Source of the DNA: Streptomyces nitrosporeus
Lineage (GTDB): Bacteria; Actinomycetota; Actinomycetes; Streptomycetales; Streptomycetaceae
Direction of reading: 5' to 3'
Assembly: GCF_008704555.1 (NCBI RefSeq)
Contig: NZ_CP023702.1
Location: 5,060,001 to 5,124,000, forward strand
DNA length: 64,000 bases
Of this stretch, positions 8,259 through 16,911 are shown piece by piece. A model generated the notes under the pieces. That model ran no database searches. It was not told the origin of the DNA and saw nothing but the letters and a program-made list of their open reading frames with translations. The position numbers and the translations under genes were made by a program. Position 1 is the first letter of the stretch; every line of letters starts with the position of its first letter.

Positions 8259-9123
8259 GACCGTGTCCTATGTGGTGATCCGGAGGAGTCGTTTGTAGCA
8301 GCAGAGTGCTGCGGCGAGGCCGAGGAAGGCCAGGTAGTTGCGGGGGTGGCGTTCGTAGCGGTGGTTGAGGCGGCGGTAGCCGGTCAGCCAGGACATGGTG
8401 CGCTCGATGACCCATCTGCGGCGTCCTAGCCGTTCGCTGGACTCGACTCCCTTGCGGGCGATACGGACCCCGATGTGCTTGCCCCATAGCCATTTCCGCA
8501 GGTGAGGGACGTCGTACGCTTTGTCCGCATGTAGACGCTGGGGCTTGAAGTAGCGGCCGCGGTGGGGGTTGTGTCTCGTTTGGTGGCCCTCGATCATGGG
8601 CTTCAGGGCGAGGCTGTCGTGGGTGTTCGCCGCGGTGAGGCCGACGAGGAGGGGCAGTCCGTTCGCGTCCGACAGGACGTGCATCTTGGAGCCCGGCTTG
8701 CCCCTGTCCACGGGGCTCGGACCTGTGAGTTCGCCCCCTTTTTAGCCCTCACGTGGGCGGAGTCGAGGACTGCCCGGGAGAGGTCGAGGAGGCCGGCGTC
8801 GTCCAGGCGGTGCAGGATCTCCTCGTGGAGCCGACCCCAGACACCGGCTCTCGACCAGATGAGGAATCTGCGGTGGGCTGTCGACTTCGATATCCCGAAG
8901 CACGGCGGCAGGGCCCGCCAGGCGCATCCGCTGACCAGGACGTAGATGATCGCGGCGAACAGCGTCTCATCAGGCGTGTCCTGCGTCCCGCCGCCCTGCG
9001 GCCTCACCCTCGACGGCGGGATCAGCGGCTCCGCGATCTCCCACAGCCCGTCCGGAACAATCCAACTCCACGTACCCCGCCCCATACCGAGCCCAACGAG
9101 CAAAGCCCACATAGGACACGGTC
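8259..9123 (-). mobile_element. IS5-family insertion sequence A
   Basis: 865 bp bounded by a 17-bp perfect inverted repeat, GACCGTGTCCTATGTGG (8259-8275 and 9107-9123, complementary). TAA flanks both ends (8256-8258, 9124-9126). It holds one transposase in two overlapping frames. The right end directly touches the next IS. Confidence 0.9.
8268..9085 (-). CDS. IS5-family transposase (two frames, -1 frameshift)
   Basis: The first frame starts at MGRGTWSWIVPDGLWE (9085) and contains the first catalytic Asp in VLDSAHVRAK. The second frame, ending at 8268, contains the second Asp (LHADKAYD) and the Glu (VIERTMSWLTG), completing the DDE triad. The change of frame falls in an A5G5 run (minus strand, about 8733-8743), and a -1 slip joins HVRAKK to GELTGPSPVDRG. 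This is the usual IS5/IS427 arrangement, so the enzyme is probably functional. Confidence 0.88.
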
Positions 9124-9125
9124 TA

Positions 9126-9984
9126 AGAAGCCATCTCATTTGGGCGACTCGGTAGTCTGTGAGTCATGGTGGGGATCGTTGAGCGGCTGGTGCCGGACGA
9201 GTTGTGGGCGTTGTTCCAGCGGGTGGTGCCGGAGGCGCCGTCGCGGCCGCAGGGTGGTGGTCGGCGTCGGTACGGCGACCGGGAAGTACTGGCGGCGATC
9301 GTCTTCGTGGCCACGTCAGGTTGTACCTGGCAGCAGCTGCCTTCGGCGTCGTTCGGCCCGTCCGGAGCGACCGCCCACCGGCGGTTCTCGGAATGGTCGA
9401 AGGCCAGGGTGTGGGCCAGGCTGCACCGCCTGGTCCTCGACGAACTCGGTGCCCGCGGCGAGCTTGACTGGTCAAGGTGCGCGATCGACTCGGTGAACAT
9501 GCGAGCCCTGAAAAGGGGGACCTGACAGGTCCGAATCCTGTCGACCGGGGCACGTACGGCTCGAAGATCCACCTGATCACCGAACGGACCGGTCTGCCCG
9601 TATCCGTCGGCATCTCCGGGGCCAACCTGCACGACAGCCAAGCCCTGATACCCCTCGTGAAGGGCATCCCGCCGATCCGCTCACGCCGCGGACGGCGCCG
9701 GCGCAAGCCCGCCAAACTCCACGCCGACAAAGGATACGACTACGTCCACCTGCGGCGATGGCTACGCGAACGCGGCATCACCCACCGCATCGCACGCAAG
9801 GGAGTCGAGCCCTCCCAACGGCTGGGCCGCCACCGCTGGACCGTGGAACGCACCATGGCCTGGCTCGCCGGCTTCCGCCGACTCCACCGACGCTACGAAC
9901 ACAAGGCCGACCACTTCTTCGCCTTCACCAGCATCGCCTGCACCCTCATCTGCTACCGCCGACTCACCAAATGAGATGACTTCT
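9126..9984 (+). mobile_element. IS5-family insertion sequence B
   Basis: 859 bp bounded by near-perfect inverted repeats AGAAGYCATCTCATTTGG (9126-9143 and 9967-9984, one mismatch). TA flanks both ends (9124-9125, 9985-9986). Its left end uses the same TA that borders the right end of IS A, so the two copies sit back to back. Its right end truncates the serine recombinase gene. Confidence 0.9.
9166..9974 (+). CDS. IS5-family transposase (two frames, -1 frameshift)
   Basis: Frame 1 (9166-9525) starts MVGIVERLVPDELWALF and includes CAIDSVNMRALK with the first catalytic Asp. Frame 2 (ending at 9974) includes LHADKGYDYVHLRRW and TVERTMAWLAGFRRLHRRYE, which supply the second Asp and the Glu. They overlap around an A4G5 slippery run at 9511-9519. 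It is related to the transposase of IS A but clearly diverged from it, so this is a second IS and not a duplicate. Confidence 0.88.
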
Positions 9985-10707
9985 TATCTGCGAGCGCACC
10001 AGAGCGAACGCTTTCGGGTCCTCAGCGAGGTACGCCTTTCCGTCCCGGCGTTCCATCACGTACGGGAAGGGTGCGCGACCGGCGATCCAGCGGCCCTGTT
10101 CCCGCCGCTCTGCGTGTGCCGCCGTAACGCGATCCTGGATCATCTCCCGTTCCCACTGAGCGAGAGCGGCCAGGATGGTGGCCACAAGGTGACCGCCGGG
10201 CGTGGACGTGTTCAGGGCCCCGTCAGCAGTCGCCAGGGTGACGCCGTGTTCCTCGGACCACGTGACCAGCTTCAGGAACTCCGACACGGAGCGTGCGAAG
10301 CGATCGAGCTTCCACGCGATCACGACGCGCGGGCGGTCCACGAGGATGCGGGCCATGCCTTCGGTGCGGGACTCCAGCGCGGACGCGCCGGACACGTCTT
10401 CGTCGATGTACTCAACGGCGGTGTCGGGGTCGAGTCCCAGGGCGACCGCCTGAGCGCGGCAGGCTCGGCGCTGGACCGCGAGGGATGAGGATTCATCCGA
10501 GGAGATCGACAGGCGGAGGCTGAAGGCAAGCTCAGGCCGGACGGGCGTGGGGTTCGCAAGGGCTGTCACATCAGCGCCGGAGCGGGTGACGTGCCTCTTG
10601 ACGGGCGCAGACGGCTTCGGGGTGGTCATGCCCGGCGTCTGGGGTGCCGATTGCTTAGGCGTGCTGAGCTGCACGGATGCGCTGGGAGCGAGGGTCTTCG
10701 TCGTCAT
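9985..10707 (-). pseudogene. Serine recombinase/integrase, C-terminus lost to an IS
   Basis: After a ~60-residue basic, proline-rich N-terminal extension comes the resolvase catalytic domain: AFSLRLSISSDESSSLAVQRRAC with the candidate nucleophilic Ser, YIDEDVSGASALESR, VVIAWKLDRFARSVSEFLKL, TPGGHLVATILAALAQWERE. The sequence then reaches GRAPFPYVMERRDGKAYL...AFALVRSQ and breaks at the end of IS B. Large serine integrases continue for 300 or more residues with recombinase and zinc-ribbon domains, which are absent here, so it is probably inactive. The start at 10707 lies about 50 bp from the right attachment core, as expected for the element's own integrase. Confidence 0.82.
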
Positions 10708-10748
10708 GCGTGTGCTGGAGCGCAAGGGTGTCCCCTGGATGTCCTAGG

Positions 10749-10766
10749 GGGGTACCCATTGGTCCC
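10749..10766. other. attR arm and core of the integrated element
   Basis: GGGGTACC (10749-10756) followed by CAT and the core TGGTCCC (10760-10766). The arm is the inverted match of GGTACCCC at 5523-5530. Sequence to the right of the core is the 3' half of the interrupted helix-turn-helix gene, continuing in the correct reading frame. Confidence 0.78.
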
Positions 10767-11449
10767 GTACCGCCCGCGACAGCGAGTGGTGGAACACCTT
10801 CACCCAGGGTGTCGCCCAGGCTGCCCCGGAGGCCGTTGCCCCGCAGCCCCGGGTGGTCGCGGGGTCTCCGGCGCCGGAAGTCCCCGCCGATCAGGAGGGG
10901 GCCGCTGTGCCGTCCCGCCCTGTCGTTCCGCGGCAGCGGCATGAGCAGCGGCAGGAGCAGGGGCCCGGAGCCGTCCTGCCGGGCGCCGTTGAGGCATCAC
11001 CCGCTTACCTTGCCCTGGCCGGGCTGGGGCGTGCGGACGCGCGCCTGGGGTTGCCGGAGGAGGACTGCGCGGTGCTCGAAGGGCTGGCCGCCCGGTGGCT
11101 GGAGCGGGGTGTGGGCGCTGACTACCTCACCCGCGCCCTCACCGCCGGACTGCCCCCGCAGGTCGGCTCACCCGTCGGCTTCGTGCGTCGCCGCCTCACC
11201 GACAAGATGCCCCCGCGGCTGCCGGCCGCACCGCAGACGCCCGTGACGGGCACGGCTGTCCGGCGCGTGATGATGGAATGCACCGAGTGCGGTGTTCCCG
11301 GCCCGCCCGGAGCGCTGCCTGACGGCCTCTGCCGCGCCTGCCGCACCCCCGCACCGGGCACCGCCCCCGTGACTCCCGTCGAGGTGCCCGCCGGACGCGA
11401 TGTGCACGCCCTCGTCGGCAGCCTCCGCGACCTGATGCGGAAACCCTGA
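10760..11449 (+). pseudogene. 3' half of the split helix-turn-helix protein
   Basis: It has no start of its own. Read in the frame set by the left half, it begins W-S-R-T-A-R-D-S-E-W-W-N-T-F. A Pro/Gln-rich linker follows, then the conserved C-terminal part: SPAYLALAGLGRADARLGLP, LEGLAARWLERGVGADYLTR, SPVGFVRRRLTDKMPPRLP. It ends with a C4 zinc-ribbon-like segment, MECTECGVPGP...GLCRACRTP. An internal GTG at 10853 could allow separate translation of a 198-aa product. Its dependence on the left half shows that the element landed inside a gene. Confidence 0.82.
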
Positions 11450-11484
11450 GGGTCCGGTAGCCGCCTTGCGGGGGCGGGGCGGTG

Positions 11485-12270
11485 TCAGAAGTGGGTTCCG
11501 CCGTCGATGCGGATCTCGGTGCCGGTGACGAAGGCGCCGTCCTCGGACGCGAGCATCGCGACGACACCCGCCACCGCCTCGGGGCCGGCGAAACCGTTCC
11601 CGAGTGCGGGGGAGAGCTTCGCGAACAGGCTCATGTCGGCGTCCTGGGGCAGGCCGGGACCCTGGCTCTGCTTGCTCTCGCCGGAGGCGTCGGTCATGCC
11701 CGAGGAGATGGAGCCGGGCTGCACGGCGGTGAAGCGGATGCCCTGCTTGCCGTACTCGGAGGCCAGGGCGTGCGTCATGGACTGGATGCCGCCCTTGCTC
11801 GCCGCGTAGGCCGCCATGTAGGGGTGGGCGAACATCGCGGACGTGGAGCTGAAGTTGACCACGGCGGGGGCGTGGCCCTCCAGGAGTGCGGGTATCGCCT
11901 CGCGGACCATCAGGAAGGTGCCGGTGAGGTTGACCGAGATCACCTTGGTGAAGTCGGCGAGCGACGTCTCGTGGGTGTGTGAGGAGCGCAGGATGCCCGC
12001 CGCGTTGACCAGGACGTCCAGGCCGCCCAGAGCCGCGAGCGCGGAGGCGACGCCCGAGCGGACGGACGCCTCGTCGGCGATGTCCACCACCACCGTGGTC
12101 AGCCTGCCCGCGTCGGCGCCCGCCTTCGCGTAGGTGTCCTTCAGGCCCGCCTCGCTCACGTCGGCGGCGACGACCTGGCCGCCCTCGGCCAGGATGCGCA
12201 GCACGGTGGCCTGCCCGATGCCGGAGCCGCCGCCGGTGACCAGGGCGCGACGTCCTTCGTATCGGTTCAT
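11485..12270 (-). CDS. SDR-family oxidoreductase
   Basis: 261 aa, a classical short-chain dehydrogenase. NAD(P)-binding motif TGGGSGIG lies at residues ~12-19, NAAG near 88, and the catalytic Ser...YxxxK as FSSTSAMFAHPYMAAYAASK (~143-163). It ends with the typical VTGTEIRIDGG. The acidic ADVSE after the second strand suggests NAD+ preference. It is divergent from a TetR gene across 130 bp, so it is a likely target of that regulator. The substrate cannot be told from sequence. Confidence 0.92.
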   Translation of the reverse strand: MNRYEGRRALVTGGGSGIGQATVLRILAEGGQVVAADVSEAGLKDTYAKAGADAGRLTTVVVDIADEASVRSGVASALAALGGLDVLVNAAGILRSSHTHETSLADFTKVISVNLTGTFLMVREAIPALLEGHAPAVVNFSSTSAMFAHPYMAAYAASKGGIQSMTHALASEYGKQGIRFTAVQPGSISSGMTDASGESKQSQGPGLPQDADMSLFAKLSPALGNGFAGPEAVAGVVAMLASEDGAFVTGTEIRIDGGTHF

Positions 12271-12337
12271 CTCGATCTTCCTTCGGTGGGTGTGTCGTGC
12301 GGGCCGAGCGGCCTGCCTATGTCACCGTACGCCCAGG

Positions 12338-12352
12338 TGGCACGTTTTGCCA
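12338..12352. promoter_or_regulatory. Inverted repeat in the SDR/TetR intergenic region
   Basis: TGGCA-CGTTT-TGCCA lies midway between the divergent starts (12270 and 12401). Its size and position suit a TetR-family operator controlling both genes. Binding is inferred. Confidence 0.45.
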
Positions 12353-12400
12353 TCATGGCGATTCGCGCCTTCGCTCTCCTCCGGCGCGTACCCTTTCCCC

Positions 12401-13051
12401 ATGAACCGTCCCCGGACCTCCTCCCCCGCCCCGGCGTCGCTGACCGAGCGCCGCAAGGCGGCCACCCAGCTGGACATCGCCCGTGCGGCGGCCGAGCTGT
12501 TCACGGAGAAGGGGCCCGACGGCACGACCGCGGAGGAGATCGCGGCCCGCGCGGGAGTCGCGCTGCGCACGTTCTACCGGTACTTCCGCAGCAAGCAGGA
12601 CGCGGTCGGGCCGCTTCTCTCGGCCGGCGGTGACCGCTGGCGCGCACTGCTCGCGGAGACCGGCCCGGACGTGGACCTCGCCCGGGCCCTGGAATCCGCG
12701 GCGGTCGCCTCGCTGAGGCCGGCCGGAGGCATGGGGGAGGAGGAAGGGCTGCGCTGGACCCGCGGCCTGCTGCGGGCAGCCCAGGACGATCCCGCCCTGC
12801 GGGCCGTCTGGTACCGGGTGAACCAGGAGTCCGAGGAACAGCTCCTGCCGGTGGTGAGCCGTCTCGTGGGACCGGAGGCCGATCCGCTGGAGGTCCGGCT
12901 GGTCGCCGCCGCGGCGACCGACGCGATCCGGGTGGCGCTGGAGGTGTGGGCGGTGACGGCCCCGGACTCGGCCGACTCCACCTCGCCGGCCGACCTCGTG
13001 ACCCGGTGCCTGCGTGAACTGACGCGTGGGCTGGGCCTGTTGGAGCGCTGA
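12401..13051 (+). CDS. TetR-family transcriptional regulator
   Basis: 216 aa. The N-terminal helix-turn-helix is QLDIARAAAELFTEKGPDGTTAEEIAARAGVALRTFYRYFRSKQD, in about residues 20-70. The rest is a mostly helical ligand/dimer domain ending LVTRCLRELTRGLGLLER. Start ATG 12401 (MNRPRTSSPAP) is chosen because the longer frame upstream overlaps the divergent promoter. It probably represses itself and the adjacent SDR gene. Confidence 0.9.
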   Translation: MNRPRTSSPAPASLTERRKAATQLDIARAAAELFTEKGPDGTTAEEIAARAGVALRTFYRYFRSKQDAVGPLLSAGGDRWRALLAETGPDVDLARALESAAVASLRPAGGMGEEEGLRWTRGLLRAAQDDPALRAVWYRVNQESEEQLLPVVSRLVGPEADPLEVRLVAAAATDAIRVALEVWAVTAPDSADSTSPADLVTRCLRELTRGLGLLER

Positions 13052-13098
13052 GGGCTTTCCCGTGATCCCCGGCGGGCACGGTGGGTACGGCGGGTACG

Positions 13099-13199
13099 CG
13101 GCGGGCCGGTGCGGTGCGGTGGGGTGCGGTGGAGTGCGGTGGAGTGCGGTGCAGTGGGGTGTGGCGCGGTGCGGTGCGGTGTGGCGCGGTGCGGTGTGT
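13099..13199. repeat. Low-complexity GGTGC/GGAGT tandem repeats
   Basis: About 100 bp made of GCGGTGCGGTG and related 5- to 10-bp units, all G-rich on the plus strand. It lies between the TetR gene and the end of the LuxR-family gene. A shorter stretch of the same sequence type occurs at 16754-16790 between lanM and its candidate precursor. Runs of this kind could form G-quadruplex-like structures or reflect strand slippage. Confidence 0.75.
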
Positions 13200-13234
13200 C
13201 CGGCCCGTGGGCCCGCCCGCACGGAGCGCGTCGC

Positions 13235-16150
13235 TCAGTCCTGCTCGGGGGCGCACTCCGCGGCGAACTCGCACAGGGCCGCCCGGTTCACCCGGCCCGT
13301 CTTGCTGAGCAGACTGGCCAGGTGCTTCTCCACCGTCCGGGGCGAGATGGACAGCCGCCGGGCTATCTGCTGGTTGCCCGGCCGCTCCGCCAGCAGGACG
13401 AACACCTCGTACTCGCGCGGTGTCACCCCGCTGGTCCGCAACGGGGAAGGGATCCGGTCACGGCCGTCGCGGTGCTGCGTCACGCTCACCCCGGCCTGCC
13501 GCAGGGTGGCCCGGCACGCCGCGGCCACCGGCTGCACCCCCACTCCGTGGAAGTACTCCTCCGCCGTACGCAGCCACACCACCGGTTCCCCCCACCCGTC
13601 GGCCAGGGCGGCGTCCGCCACCAGCCGCAGACCGAGGTGGCGGGCCACCGGGAAGGCCGTGGAGCGGACGTCGAAGGCGGACATCCGGCGGGCGGCCCCG
13701 GGGCCGTCGCCCGCCCTGCCCAGCAGGACGGCCAGAGCCAGTTCCAGGAACTGCCGGTTCCACGCCAGGGCGGCGCCCGGCGACGCGGCCACCGCCTCGT
13801 ACTCCTCCCGGTCCGCCGTGCCCGCCAGCGTCCTCAGCAGGGTGCGCAGCCCGAAACGCCCGCTCAGGTAGTAGTAACTGGGATGGTCCCGCTCCCACTC
13901 CAGGGCGGCGTCCAGGTCCCCGAGGGCCCGCTCGCGGTCCTCCTCCAGCAGCGCGCCGATCGCCTCGCAGAAACCCAGCTGGAGAGGGACCAGCGGGGAG
14001 CGCGCGCCGCCCGCCCGGCGGAAGGCGGCGAGCGCCCGGTCCATGTCACGCCGGCGGCCCCGGTGGGCGGCCGTCGTGGCCCGGGCCAGCAGCAGATAGC
14101 GGTGGGCGGCCAGGTTGCCGATCCTGGCGCTGACCTCCACCGACCGTTCGACGGTCTCCTCCGCCTCGGCCCATCTGGCGCACATCACCGCGTTCATCGC
14201 GAGCAGCCCGTCGATGGTCTGGGTCAGCAGCAGCGACCCCAGCTCGGTGGCGGCCGCCCGCGCGGCGTGCAGCCGGGCCGCGTCACCGGTCTGCATGAAG
14301 CCGTTCGCCCCCAGCCGTACCAGCGCCTCCACCCGCCACAGCGGCAGCGTGTGCTCGCTCGACAGGGCGAGCATCCGTTCCAGGCAGGCGTCCGCCGCGT
14401 CGAAGCCCTTCTCCCGGGAGAGGAGCGCCAGTAACTGCCATGCCTGGCAGGCGACGACCCAGAGCCCTTCGGCCTCGGCGGTTTCCGCCGCCTCACGGGC
14501 CGCCCGTTCGACGGCCTCCGGTTCCGGGCGGTCCTCCCCCGGCAGCAGCGAGAGATGCCCGTCCACGACGGTGAGCGAAGCGCGCCGGGCCGGTGAGGGG
14601 GACGGGCCCAGCAGGGTGCGTGCCGCCGTGATCTGACGGGCCGTGTCGGCGGCGCGCTCCGCCATGACCGCCACCCAGGCGATCTTGACGTGGGTGTCAC
14701 CGCGCCGTGTCGCCGCCGGGGACCGTGCCGGGACCGGGGGGAGTACGTCCATCAGCTCCAGGGCGCCGTCCAGGTCACCGCTCTCGGCCCGTGCCACCGC
14801 CAGCGACTCGGCCACGGCCGCCCGGTCGGCGTCGGAGGCCAGGGCATGGGCCCGTTCCAGCAGCACCACGGCCGACCCGTGCGAACCCGCCGCCAGCATC
14901 CGCCGCCCGGCCTCCGCGAACTGGAGCGCGGCCCCCGCCTTGTTGCCGGCCGCGAGCTGGAGGGACGCGACGAGCTGCCTGCGGTCCTCGTCCAGCGGCT
15001 CCCCGGAGGACTCGACGGCCGCGGCCGCCCGCCGGGCCAGCGCCGCGCGTTCCGCGGGCACGAGCGAGGAGACCAGCGCCTCAGCGGTCAGCGTGTGCCG
15101 GAAGGCGTAACGGTCGGGGGCCGCACCGTCAGGGGCGATCACCCCCGTCTCCACGGCGGACCGCAGATGGGTGAAGAGCGCCCGGTCCTCCAGACCGGTC
15201 ACCGTCTGGAGCACCGTCACGGAGAATTCGCTGCCCAGCGTCGCCGCCGTCAGCAGCAGGTCCCGTACCGGCTCGTCCAGCCGGTCGAGCCTGCGGGCCC
15301 AGCCCTGGAGGAAGCGGGAGGGGAGGGCGCCGTCCGGCTGGTCCGTGGCCTCCCAGCCGTCTTCGGTGCGTCTGAGACGTCCTGTGTCGAGCAGATCGGC
15401 GAGCAGCACCTCGACCAGGTAGGGGTTGCCCGCGGCCCGTTCGGCCAGGCGTCGCCCCACCGCCGCCGGTATCCGCTCGGGTGGCGCCTGGAGGCAGGCC
15501 CCGACGAGCGTCCGCACCTGGCCGTCGTCCAGCGGGGCCAGCTCGCGCAGGGCCGCGGTGTGCCGCTGTTCCGCGGAGCGTACGAGGTCCAGCGCGGTCC
15601 CCGGCTCGGGACGCAGGGTGCCCAGCAGCAGGACCGGCAGGCCCTCCAGGTTGTCCACGACGTACTCGACGACCGCGAGGGTCTCCGTGTCGCAGTCGTG
15701 CAGGTCCTCCAGCAGGATCACGCAGCCGCGGTCCCGGCCCAGCAGCGACAGCAGCCGCAGCAGTGCCTCGGCCAGTTCGACCACGGTCTCCGTGTAACCC
15801 GACGAGGACCCGCTCCGTAACTCCGGCACCAGCCTGGCCAACGCCGGGTGGTACGGGACCAGTTCCGGATCGGTGGGGATGCCCGCCGCCCGGACGTGCG
15901 ACGAGAGGGCCTCCACCAGCGGACGGAAAGGTACGACGAGACCGGTGGAACCCGCGCGTCCGCGCAGCACCGGCATGCCCGATCCGTAAGCCCGGTAGGC
16001 GCATTCACCCGCCAGCCGGGACTTGCCGATCCCCGCCTCACCGAGGAGGAAGACCGCGCTCCCCGAGCGTCGTCGCGCGGCGTCCAGGGCACCGGTCAGG
16101 AGACCGATCTCGTCGTCCCTGCCGACGGTGACCGGGGAAGTGGCTCGCAT
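13235..16150 (-). CDS. LuxR-family (LAL-type) ATP-binding regulator
   Basis: 971 aa, the usual size for large ATP-binding LuxR regulators. Walker A FLLGEAGIGKSRLAGE lies near residues 34-49 and a Walker B-like CVILLEDLHD near 140. A long helical TPR-like middle follows. The C-terminal LuxR helix-turn-helix is TPREYEVFVLLAERPGNQQIARRLSISPRTVEKHLASLLSKTGRVNR (about 905-955). It is on the same strand as, and downstream of, lanM and the 65-aa peptide, separated from them by a strong hairpin, so it has its own promoter in 16151-16440. It is a plausible regulator of the lanM locus; maltose/MalT-like sensing is possible. Confidence 0.92.
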   Translation of the reverse strand: MRATSPVTVGRDDEIGLLTGALDAARRRSGSAVFLLGEAGIGKSRLAGECAYRAYGSGMPVLRGRAGSTGLVVPFRPLVEALSSHVRAAGIPTDPELVPYHPALARLVPELRSGSSSGYTETVVELAEALLRLLSLLGRDRGCVILLEDLHDCDTETLAVVEYVVDNLEGLPVLLLGTLRPEPGTALDLVRSAEQRHTAALRELAPLDDGQVRTLVGACLQAPPERIPAAVGRRLAERAAGNPYLVEVLLADLLDTGRLRRTEDGWEATDQPDGALPSRFLQGWARRLDRLDEPVRDLLLTAATLGSEFSVTVLQTVTGLEDRALFTHLRSAVETGVIAPDGAAPDRYAFRHTLTAEALVSSLVPAERAALARRAAAAVESSGEPLDEDRRQLVASLQLAAGNKAGAALQFAEAGRRMLAAGSHGSAVVLLERAHALASDADRAAVAESLAVARAESGDLDGALELMDVLPPVPARSPAATRRGDTHVKIAWVAVMAERAADTARQITAARTLLGPSPSPARRASLTVVDGHLSLLPGEDRPEPEAVERAAREAAETAEAEGLWVVACQAWQLLALLSREKGFDAADACLERMLALSSEHTLPLWRVEALVRLGANGFMQTGDAARLHAARAAATELGSLLLTQTIDGLLAMNAVMCARWAEAEETVERSVEVSARIGNLAAHRYLLLARATTAAHRGRRRDMDRALAAFRRAGGARSPLVPLQLGFCEAIGALLEEDRERALGDLDAALEWERDHPSYYYLSGRFGLRTLLRTLAGTADREEYEAVAASPGAALAWNRQFLELALAVLLGRAGDGPGAARRMSAFDVRSTAFPVARHLGLRLVADAALADGWGEPVVWLRTAEEYFHGVGVQPVAAACRATLRQAGVSVTQHRDGRDRIPSPLRTSGVTPREYEVFVLLAERPGNQQIARRLSISPRTVEKHLASLLSKTGRVNRAALCEFAAECAPEQD

Positions 16151-16444
16151 GGCCGCAGGCTACTTCAGCCGGACACCGGGCGGCAGTGGGCCGGGAGGTC
16201 CTCACGGCGGCGGGGCCGACCCGGGCGGGACAGCCCCGGGAGCCCCGGACGGGAGGGAGGCCGGACACCGCGATCCGGGTGCCTCTTCCGTCCGGGGCTC
16301 CCATGAGGCCCTCGGTCGAGGCCCCTTGGTTCCGAAGCGGCGGGAGCAGCCAACGGCCAACGGCTACCGGTCACATGGGAGCGGACGGTCCTTGCGGGAG
16401 GCCGCTCAGCAACCGGCTGTCACGTTCCCGCAGTAGATCCATCC

Positions 16445-16495
16445 GCGGGAACCCGGCCTCCGGGCGGTGTCCACCGCCGGTGACCGGGTTCCCGC
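16445..16495 (-). terminator. Hairpin downstream of the Cys-free peptide gene
   Basis: GCGGGAACCCGG (16445-16456) pairs with CCGGGTTCCCGC (16484-16495), and an inner GGCGGTG-TCC-CACCGCC-like stem extends it. It starts 14 bp past the stop codon of the 65-aa gene, so it ends the lanM/peptide transcript and insulates the LuxR-family gene. Confidence 0.8.
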
Positions 16496-16508
16496 GACCG
16501 GGAGCGGG

Positions 16509-16706
16509 TCAGAGCACGATGGTGAAGGTGGTCAGCGGCAGGTCGGGGTCGTGGCCCGCGTCGCCGTCCGCCAGGCTGAGCAGCCGGCCGCGCAGGCCCA
16601 GGGCACCGGCGGAACCGAGTGTGACCCGCCCCGCCGGGTGCTCGGAGGAGATCTCCGGTGCCGCGGCGGCGTTCGCGTACAGGCCGGTCTCGCTGATCTG
16701 GGTCAT
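16509..16706 (-). CDS. Candidate LanM-associated peptide without cysteine (65 aa)
   Basis: The only good small ORF next to lanM. GAGG lies 5-8 nt before ATG 16706. The N-terminal part is acidic and Ala-rich like a leader (MTQISETGLYANAAAAPEIS). The middle is LGSAGALGLRGRLLSLADGD, and the end is HDPDLPLTTFTIVL with a cluster of three Thr. There is no Cys, so no lanthionine ring can form within the peptide. A dehydrated-only product, a partner role or another Ser/Thr modification would be needed. It could also be an unrelated small gene, but its position between lanM and a terminator argues for a link. The Thr-rich tail is the likeliest modified segment (inference). Confidence 0.6.
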   Translation of the reverse strand: MTQISETGLYANAAAAPEISSEHPAGRVTLGSAGALGLRGRLLSLADGDAGHDPDLPLTTFTIVL

Positions 16707-16753
16707 CTCTGCCTCACTCGGTGTGTGGTCCAGTGGTGGGGTCCAGCGATCTT

Positions 16754-16850
16754 CGTGCGGTGCGGTGCGGTGCAGTGCGGTGCGGTGTGGTCTTCGCGTG
16801 CTCTGCGGTCTTCGTGCGGTGCGGTTTTCGGGATTTCGCGTGGTGCGGTT
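16754..16850. repeat. GTGCG-type repeats between lanM and the peptide gene
   Basis: GTGCGGTGCGGTGCGGTGC and related units (16754-16790), then two diverged repeats containing TCTTCGTGCGGTGCGGT. They fill most of the 205-bp gap between the lanM stop (16912) and the peptide start (16706). No start codon or second precursor is found in this gap on the minus strand. Confidence 0.6.
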
Positions 16851-16911
16851 CCCGGGGACACGGACCGGGACCGGCCCCCCGTCGGGAAGGGGTACCGGTG
16901 GCCGTTCCGGT

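Larger units (their letters stand above)
5512..10766. mobile_element. Integrated 5.25-kb serine-recombinase element, decayed
   Basis: The element lies between two TGGTCCC cores and separates the halves of a single helix-turn-helix gene. The resolvase-type recombinase gene sits next to the right core and is transcribed inward, the usual serine integrase/attP arrangement. Cargo: XRE regulator (5650-6429, minus), two coupled small genes (6604-7274), a methyltransferase (7347-8024), and the 3' end of an unidentified gene (8101-8258). Two IS5-family copies (8259-9984) have replaced the rest, including most of the recombinase. No replication, transfer or phage structural genes remain, so prophage, ICE or genomic island cannot be told apart. 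Confidence 0.8.

Noticed and set aside
8101..10707. Simple reconstruction of one integrase gene by removing both IS copies
   Set aside because: The left fragment does not look like a serine-integrase C-terminus, and whether the frames join depends on how many target-site bases are removed (TA versus TAA), so a deletion or a separate gene is equally likely.
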